Below are positions 10,992-15,738 of a stretch of 15,738 nucleotides of DNA, in pieces. The notes beneath the pieces were generated by a model that was not told where the DNA came from, did not search any database, and saw nothing but the letters and a program-made list of their open reading frames with translations. The stretch spans positions 1 through 15,738 of the forward strand of contig CALAFS010000184.1 in assembly GCA_937892405.1 (NCBI GenBank). Direction: 5' to 3'. Made by a program: the position numbers and the translations under genes. How positions within the stretch are numbered: the stretch's first letter is position 1; every line of letters begins with the position of its first letter. Source of the stretch: an uncultured Clostridia bacterium (GTDB lineage: Bacteria > Bacillota > Clostridia > Oscillospirales > CAG-272).

Positions 10992-13946
10992 TTATGTTTC
11001 ATCTGCATAGTGAATGGTGTAATGTCCGGTCTTGTCGTTCCAAGAACTCCCTTTTGAAATTGCTTTCCACTCGCTTTGCGTTCCGGTATAATAGATATCT
11101 TTCAATGCTGTGCAACCGTAGAACGCAGCATCTCCGATGCTCGTGACACTGTTCGGAATCGTGATGCTTGTAAGCCCTGTGCAACCGTAGAACGCAGCAT
11201 CTCCGATGCTCGTGACACTGCCATCTGATGGAATAACACTGTTTTTTAAACCGAGAATCAAAGTTTTTGTTTCTGTTTCAATCAAACAGTTTCCCGCTAC
11301 ATGATACTTTTGGTTTCCACTTTCGACGGTGATTCTCGTAAGCCCTGTGCAATCTTTAAACGCCCGATCGCCGATGCTTGCCACACTGTTCGGAATTGTG
11401 ATGCTTGTAAGCCCTGTGCAACCAGAGAACGTCCACTCCGCAATGCATTTTGTCCCGGATTTTATCGTATACGAGCCTGAAATTGTATTTTTGGCATCAA
11501 TCAGATATTTGCCGATATAAAGGACTCCGTTCTCCCAATGCGAGGAATCGTTGTAATATGCAGTCTTAGAAAACGCAGAACTACCGATACTCGTGATGCT
11601 ATTCCCAATCGTAATGCTCGTAAGTCCTGTGCAACCGTAGAACGCATTATAGCCGATGCTCGTGATGCTATTCGGAATCGTAATGCTCGTAAGCCCTGTG
11701 CGATCATAGAATACCGCCGCCGCAATGTGTTTTGTCCCGGATTTTATCGTATACGAACCTGAAATTGTGTTTTTAGCTTCAATCAAATAATTGCCGATAT
11801 AAAGCATTCCGTTCTCCCAATGCGAGGAATCATTGTAATATGCAGTGTTATAAAATGTAGAAGGACCGATACTCGTGATGCTATTCGGAATTGCGATGCT
11901 TGTAAGTCCTGTGCAACCGTAGAACGCAGAACTGCCGATACTTGTCACGCTATCCGGAATCGTGATGTTTGTAAGCCCTGTGCAACCGTAGAACGCATTA
12001 TAGCCGATGCTCGTCACACTATCCGGAATCTCGATGCTCGTAAGCCCTGTGCAACCGGAGAACGCATTGTTGCCGATGCCTGTCACGCTGTCCGAAATCT
12101 CGATGCTCGTAAGACTCGTGCAATTAAAGAAGGCACCGTAGAGGATATTTCCTCCCGTAATCGTGACGGACTTCAAACTCTCTGGGATATAGTAAGTGCT
12201 ATATCCTGTACTTAAGGTGCTCGATCCGTAATAATGCTGCCCTGTTGCAACACCACCTGCATAGGAGGAAGTACCGAAGATATAACCGAACGGATATTGA
12301 TATGTATCGGACGCACTCTTCCGGGAACCGCCGACAAACGGCAGGATAATACTCTCAAGACTGTTACAACCCGAGAATGCGCTCTCGCCGATGCTCGTCA
12401 CGCGATTCGGAATCGTAATGCTCGTAAGCTTTGCGCAACCTTTGAACGCCGAAGAGCCGATGCTTGTGACCTTATTCGGAATCGTGACATTGACAAGTTT
12501 CGTGCAACCTTCGAACGCGGACAGACTGATGCACTTCACACTATCCGGAATCGTAACATTTGAGAGACTTTCGCATCCGTAAAATGCGGATTCACCCAAT
12601 GCCTCGCACAGTGAACCATCCGCAAAGACTACATTTTGAAGCTTAGAGCAATTATAGAAGGCTTGCGTCCCGACGCTCGTCACCCCACTCGGAATTGTAA
12701 TACCCGTAAGGCTCCCGCAGCCGTAAAACGCGGATTCACCCAGTGTCTCACACTGCGAACCATTCGCAAAGGTTACACTTTGAAGCTTGGAGCAATCGTG
12801 GAAGGTGCGATTTTCAATGCCTGTCACACCGCGCGGGATTGTAACATCGATCAGTTCCGCACACCCTTCAAACGCAGACCCGCCGATGCTCGTCACACTG
12901 CTCGGAATCGTGACACTCGCGAGGCTCTCACACCCGCAAAATACGCATACCCCCAGCGTTTCACACAGCGAATCTTCCGTAAAGGTTACGCTTTGAAGCT
13001 TGGAGCAACTGTCAAAGGCTCGCCCTCCGATGTTCGTCACTCCGCTCGGGATCGTAATGCTCGTGAGCTTACTACACCGGGAAAATGCAAACTCGCCGAT
13101 ATTCGTCAAGCTCTCCGGCAGGAGAATGCTCGTGAGATTCGGCGCGCTCTCGAACGCATACGGCAAGATCTGTGTGACGGCTTTTCCTTTATGCGTCGCG
13201 GGGACAACGATTTCGGCAAGATATTTCGTTTTTCCGTACATCACGCCGTAGGTGCCGTCGGGCAGGGGATAGAAATCCAGTCCGTCCGTGCCTTCGTCCG
13301 CTTCACCGAGCGCGCCGATTCTGACAGGGTGGTCGGGATCGTCTGTGTAAGTGACCCAAAGAATACCGTCGATCACTTCGACCTTCAGAATTCCTCTGCC
13401 GGCGGCACCGGTATCGCCCTTTTCTCCGGGATCACCTTTCTCGCCTTGGTCACCTTTAGGACCTGTGGCACCGGGATCACCTTTGTCACCTTTTTCGCCT
13501 TGACCACCCTTGGGGCCCGCGGCGCCGGTGTCGCCTTTTTCACCCTGATCGCCTTTGGGGCCGGTAGCTCCGGTATCGCCTTTTTCACCCTGATCGCCCT
13601 TCGGACCGGTAGCACCTGTGTCACCCTTTTCACCTTGGTCACCTTTGGGACCGACGAGCTTTGACAGTGCGACGAGGTCATACCATGTTTCAGTGCCTTC
13701 ATAGCGCCAGCGGATCGCGGTGTCCGTGGTGCTGAACTCGATGGCGAGCCCGCGGATCGCCTCCGTAAATTCGGCGAGCGTACCGTCGAAGCCGTTTTTG
13801 ACCGCGACATCATATGCCGCGCTCAAAGTGTAGATTCCCGGCTCCGCCGGTTTTTTGGTCGGTTCTTTCTCTCCACACGCCGTGGCGGAGAAGAGAAGAA
13901 GCATTGCCAAAAGGAAGAGTAAAGAGATGTGCGACAGTTTTTTCAT
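10992..13946 (-). CDS. BspA-type leucine-rich-repeat lipoprotein with collagen-like stalk
   Basis: 984 residues, surface-exposed by prediction. A signal peptide (MKKLSHISLLFLLAMLLLFS) ends at the lipobox-like ATAC with Cys24, followed by a Lys/Pro/Glu-rich linker. Residues 42-98 form a small module (SAAYDVAVKNGFDGTLAEF) that often precedes collagen-like segments in Clostridia. Residues 99-182 are 28 uninterrupted Gly-x-y triplets (GPK GDQ GEK GDT GAT and variants). From about 245 to 955 there are more than 20 BspA/LRR_5 repeats of roughly 23 residues (consensus ITIPNSVTSIGxxAFYGCTG), interrupted near 533-595 by an 'FGYIFGTSSYAGG' module. The last repeats end in YYTGTQSEWKAI, usual for the family. 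BspA proteins mediate adhesion in oral and gut bacteria; the ligand here is unknown. RBS AAAGGA lies seven bases before the start. The gene has its own promoter, structured leader and terminator. Confidence 0.92.
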   Translation of the reverse strand: MKKLSHISLLFLLAMLLLFSATACGEKEPTKKPAEPGIYTLSAAYDVAVKNGFDGTLAEFTEAIRGLAIEFSTTDTAIRWRYEGTETWYDLVALSKLVGPKGDQGEKGDTGATGPKGDQGEKGDTGATGPKGDQGEKGDTGAAGPKGGQGEKGDKGDPGATGPKGDQGEKGDPGEKGDTGAAGRGILKVEVIDGILWVTYTDDPDHPVRIGALGEADEGTDGLDFYPLPDGTYGVMYGKTKYLAEIVVPATHKGKAVTQILPYAFESAPNLTSILLPESLTNIGEFAFSRCSKLTSITIPSGVTNIGGRAFDSCSKLQSVTFTEDSLCETLGVCVFCGCESLASVTIPSSVTSIGGSAFEGCAELIDVTIPRGVTGIENRTFHDCSKLQSVTFANGSQCETLGESAFYGCGSLTGITIPSGVTSVGTQAFYNCSKLQNVVFADGSLCEALGESAFYGCESLSNVTIPDSVKCISLSAFEGCTKLVNVTIPNKVTSIGSSAFKGCAKLTSITIPNRVTSIGESAFSGCNSLESIILPFVGGSRKSASDTYQYPFGYIFGTSSYAGGVATGQHYYGSSTLSTGYSTYYIPESLKSVTITGGNILYGAFFNCTSLTSIEISDSVTGIGNNAFSGCTGLTSIEIPDSVTSIGYNAFYGCTGLTNITIPDSVTSIGSSAFYGCTGLTSIAIPNSITSIGPSTFYNTAYYNDSSHWENGMLYIGNYLIEAKNTISGSYTIKSGTKHIAAAVFYDRTGLTSITIPNSITSIGYNAFYGCTGLTSITIGNSITSIGSSAFSKTAYYNDSSHWENGVLYIGKYLIDAKNTISGSYTIKSGTKCIAEWTFSGCTGLTSITIPNSVASIGDRAFKDCTGLTRITVESGNQKYHVAGNCLIETETKTLILGLKNSVIPSDGSVTSIGDAAFYGCTGLTSITIPNSVTSIGDAAFYGCTALKDIYYTGTQSEWKAISKGSSWNDKTGHYTIHYADET
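11385..11847 (-). repeat. 282-bp internal duplication in the LRR gene
   Basis: Two near-identical blocks, about 11385-11565 and 11667-11847, lie exactly 282 bp (94 codons) apart. Each encodes TAYYNDSSHWENG, LYIG, YLI and then KNTISGSYTIKSGTK before a standard LRR unit. Codon differences are few, so the duplication is recent or kept alike by recombination. Confidence 0.85.
13401..13652 (-). repeat. Collagen-like tandem repeat DNA (28 Gly-x-y triplets)
   Basis: The DNA repeats with a dominant period of 45 bp (15 residues, GPKGDQGEKGDTGAT), with one 18-bp and one 21-bp variant block towards the end. Such arrays readily gain or lose units by slippage, so the stalk length probably varies between strains. 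Confidence 0.9.
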
Positions 13947-14070
13947 CTTTGAATCCTTTCTTGCCCGAATGGGGTATTGTGATCTGCTGATAGAAAAATG
14001 TGTCAGGAAAGGTATACTTTTCCTGACACATTTTTTCCTACATCAATATAGTAGTCAAAGATGAAAAAAC
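13937..14070 (-). promoter_or_regulatory. Leader element complementary to the start codon of the LRR gene
   Basis: The 16 bases 14055-14070 are the exact reverse complement of 13937-13952, which contain the ATG (13946-13944) of the LRR lipoprotein. In the mRNA, GUUUUUUCAUCUUUGA from the leader could pair with UCAAAGAUGAAAAAAC and bury the start codon next to its RBS. The hairpin at 13994-14035 lies between the two arms. Confidence 0.6.
13994..14035 (-). terminator. Hairpin 2 in the LRR-gene leader (bidirectional terminator-like)
   Basis: A perfect 17-bp stem (13994-14010 with 14019-14035), including A5/T5 ends, surrounds the loop GGTATACT. On the minus strand it is followed by T5 and would stop transcription about 40 bases before the start codon unless something prevents its folding. 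Confidence 0.75.
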
Positions 14071-14080
14071 AAGCAAAACC

Positions 14081-14115
14081 GCCTGTCAGAAAAAGTATAC
14101 CTTTCCTGAACAGGC
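14081..14115 (-). other. Hairpin 1 in the LRR-gene leader, inverted partial copy of hairpin 2
   Basis: GCCTGT and ACAGGC close an imperfect hairpin at the very 5' end of the predicted transcript. Its minus strand contains CAGGAAAGGTATACTTTT, which also occurs on the plus strand of the hairpin at 13994-14035, so the two are inverted copies. It is followed on the minus strand by GGTTTTGCTTGTTTTTTC, a second terminator-like tail. Confidence 0.65.
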
Positions 14116-14124
14116 AGCGCTTTC

Positions 14125-14153
14125 ATTATAAAGCAAAATATTCTATTTGTCAA
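14125..14153 (-). promoter_or_regulatory. Consensus SigA promoter of the LRR lipoprotein gene
   Basis: On the minus strand: TTGACA (14153-14148), 17 bp, TATAAT (14130-14125), both exact. Transcription should begin near 14118 and give a leader of about 170 nt, unusually long for one gene and filled by the two hairpins and the anti-start segment. Confidence 0.92.
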
Positions 14154-14183
14154 TAGTGTCGAAGAAGATTTTGAAAAATAGTG

Positions 14184-14224
14184 CTTCCCAAAGGAAATTC
14201 CGCGGTGGAATCTCCTTCGGGAAG
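14184..14224 (-). terminator. Terminator after the glycosyltransferase fusion gene
   Basis: An 18-bp stem (14184-14201 with 14207-14224) around a 5-nt loop, followed a few bases later by TTTTT on the minus strand. Two positions are G-U pairs in minus-strand RNA but A-C mismatches in plus-strand RNA, so the fold is maintained for the leftward transcript. Confidence 0.82.
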
Positions 14225-14242
14225 TCACACAATTCCTATTAT

Positions 14243-15738
14243 TTATGTGTACGAGTCGGGCATGAGAGCCTCGGAAATCTCTGCCGCGACACGGCGTGTC
14301 GCCTCGGCAAAGGAGGCGGGATGCGCCGGATAACGGCAGGCGGGGCGGGCGGTGAGCGTCCGTTTCTCCGTATCCATCACGAGGGGAACAAAAGAGAGCG
14401 ATGATCCGTATTTTTTACGGTAGAGCTTCTCAAGATAGAGGAAGCCGGTGTAGATATCGGAGGGGGCGTCCTCTTTTGCCGTATAGTCGGTATCGGGAAA
14501 GATCAGAATCGGCTCACCGCGACCGAGCGCCTCCATCGCGGCACGGTAGGTCTTTACCGCGTCGATCCCGCCGCGATAGGCGGGGATTGCCCGTGCGGAG
14601 CGGACGAGCGGTGTGACGAAGAGTGCCGCTATGGCGGCGAGAGGCATCGCAAGAGGGCGCGGAATTCCGAAGCGGACGGTGAAAGTGTAGTCGCGGTACT
14701 GTCTGTAACAGCGTTTGTAAGAGAAAAAAGAAGAGAGCACCATCGGGTGCGTGTCAAAGGGAAGCGAGCGAAGAGCAATCATCGGTCCCTCGAGATTCAG
14801 GTGGCGGCAGAGGTAGACCGTGGCATCCTGCCGCGGACGGATACGGCAGGTATACCGAGGGAGAAACACCCGTGCCAAAACGCGGGTGAAACGGAAGAGA
14901 ACACCGCAAAAGCGCGGCGGGCGATATTCTTTTCTTCTGCGTCGGCGGAAAACAAAGCGCTCCTGCATACGATAGGAGAAAAGCGCAAGCGTCAGATCGA
15001 AAATCACTTTTCCTGTTGTTACGATTTTCAGGTTTTGCGTGATAATTCCAAGCAGAAAAGAAAATCCGGAGGAGAGGACGAGGCAAAGAGTCCAAAGAAG
15101 ATAATATCTTCCGAGAGCGCCGCGATCCGCTTTCCCGAAGACATACCGTCGGTTTACGGCATATTGCACGGCGGAGGACAAGAGGCGGGCGGCGATGCCG
15201 GCAAAGAGAAAGGCAAAGGCGCCGATCGTCCCGAAGACATAACGGGAGAAAAGAACGAACGCCGTGAGATCGACAAGCGCCGCGGCGACGGAAGCGATCG
15301 CATACTTGCGGATACCGCCGCTCACGCCGACAAGAATACGGAAAGAGTCGGCGATCGGTCGGAAATGCGAGGGCGGACGCCCGTATTCTTCGTTTTTATA
15401 TATCGTTTCGATCGGGACGGTATGAAAAGGAATTCCTTCGGCGGCGAGTGCAAGCAAAACTTTGCTTTCGTACTCGTAACGGTCGCCCCCGACCTTCAGA
15501 AGGTGCGGAATCAGATCGGAGGAAAATGCACGCAATCCCGTCTGCGTATCGGAAAGGCGGATCCCTGCGAGAATACGGAAGAGAAAAGAGGTCGCACGGT
15601 TCCCGAATCGGCTTCGCCACGGAATGTCCTTTGCCGTGAAGTCTCTGACTCCGAGGCAAAGCGCGTCGGGGTGGCGTGCCGAAGACTCCAGAAGCCGCTC
15701 GATGTCCCACGGCCGATGCTGACCGTCGCAATCGGCGG
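14243..15738 (-). CDS. Fusion of family 2 glycosyltransferase, GtrA-like membrane domain and acyltransferase-like domain (N-terminus outside window)
   Basis: At least 497 residues; the frame is open at the right edge (from 15736). The visible part begins ADCDGQH, the DxD region of DPM1-type GT2 enzymes that move a sugar from a nucleotide donor to a polyprenyl phosphate, and continues with LSDTQTGLRAFSSDLI, also typical. From about 15307 to 14945 is a GtrA-like domain with four hydrophobic segments (KYAIASVAAALVDLTAFVLF to ALFSYRMQERFVF). From about 14824 to 14336 the sequence (YLCRHLNLEGP, AIPAYRGG, ILIFPDTDYT) resembles lysophospholipid acyltransferases: an HxxxxD-like site with Asp replaced, then the 'RGG ... 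IFPE'-like block. The likely role is decoration of an envelope glycolipid or polymer. The third domain is the least certain. The gene converges on nothing and ends at its own terminator. Confidence 0.82.
   Translation of the reverse strand, partial: ADCDGQHRPWDIERLLESSARHPDALCLGVRDFTAKDIPWRSRFGNRATSFLFRILAGIRLSDTQTGLRAFSSDLIPHLLKVGGDRYEYESKVLLALAAEGIPFHTVPIETIYKNEEYGRPPSHFRPIADSFRILVGVSGGIRKYAIASVAAALVDLTAFVLFSRYVFGTIGAFAFLFAGIAARLLSSAVQYAVNRRYVFGKADRGALGRYYLLWTLCLVLSSGFSFLLGIITQNLKIVTTGKVIFDLTLALFSYRMQERFVFRRRRRKEYRPPRFCGVLFRFTRVLARVFLPRYTCRIRPRQDATVYLCRHLNLEGPMIALRSLPFDTHPMVLSSFFSYKRCYRQYRDYTFTVRFGIPRPLAMPLAAIAALFVTPLVRSARAIPAYRGGIDAVKTYRAAMEALGRGEPILIFPDTDYTAKEDAPSDIYTGFLYLEKLYRKKYGSSLSFVPLVMDTEKRTLTARPACRYPAHPASFAEATRRVAAEISEALMPDSYT

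Noticed and set aside
13401..13652. Regularly spaced DNA repeats that resemble a CRISPR-like array
   Set aside because: They encode uninterrupted Gly-x-y triplets in frame with a secreted protein; there are no unique spacers and no cas genes.
13937..14070. Invertible promoter flanked by inverted repeats
   Set aside because: The promoter (14125-14153) lies outside the 16-bp inverted repeat, so inversion would not switch transcription; no recombinase is nearby.

Overview
The window looks like chromosomal DNA of a low-to-mid GC member of the Bacillota, most likely a gut-type Clostridia. The reasons are the YhbD/bactofilin gene pair, SigA promoters with 17-bp spacers, strong AAGGAG-type ribosome binding sites, a rpmG-secE-nusG-rplK-rplA block, and a BspA-type leucine-rich-repeat lipoprotein with a collagen-like stalk. 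I cannot name a genus from the sequence alone.

Layout. 1-5083 (plus strand, housekeeping-like base composition): the 3' part of ftsH, a short UvrA-type ABC ATPase without the UvrB-binding domain, then a two-gene operon (YhbD-like regulator and bactofilin) driven by a consensus promoter that carries two spaced palindromic operators. 5090-8310 (plus strand, visibly AT-richer, accessory): an XRE regulator translationally coupled to an ImmA/IrrE metallopeptidase, then an island of small genes (a DUF4417 protein, a GGRGSSSG protein and two unknowns) in which the non-coding gaps hold a family of hairpins with ACCAA in the loop. The last member of that family has a consensus promoter and a terminator on the minus strand, so it looks like a small RNA gene. 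8331-10790 (minus strand): rplA, rplK, nusG, secE and rpmG, read in the order rpmG to rplA, with a promoter embedded inside a terminator hairpin. 10913-14153 (minus strand): a 984-residue collagen/LRR lipoprotein with a structured leader whose upstream part is a perfect 16-nt complement of its start-codon region. 14184-15738 (minus strand): a truncated protein that joins a family 2 glycosyltransferase, a GtrA-type membrane domain and a putative acyltransferase domain.

How the parts fit. The ribosomal/transcription block and ftsH are core cell functions. The LRR lipoprotein and the glycosyltransferase fusion suggest a surface-oriented neighbourhood. The accessory island sits immediately downstream of rplA, where many Bacillota carry rplJ-rplL. 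It contains no integrase or transposase, so how it moves, if it does, is not visible. The most unusual signals are non-coding: the ACCAA-loop hairpin family with a compensatory base change, the self-complementary leader of the LRR gene, and the terminator wrapped around the rpmG promoter.
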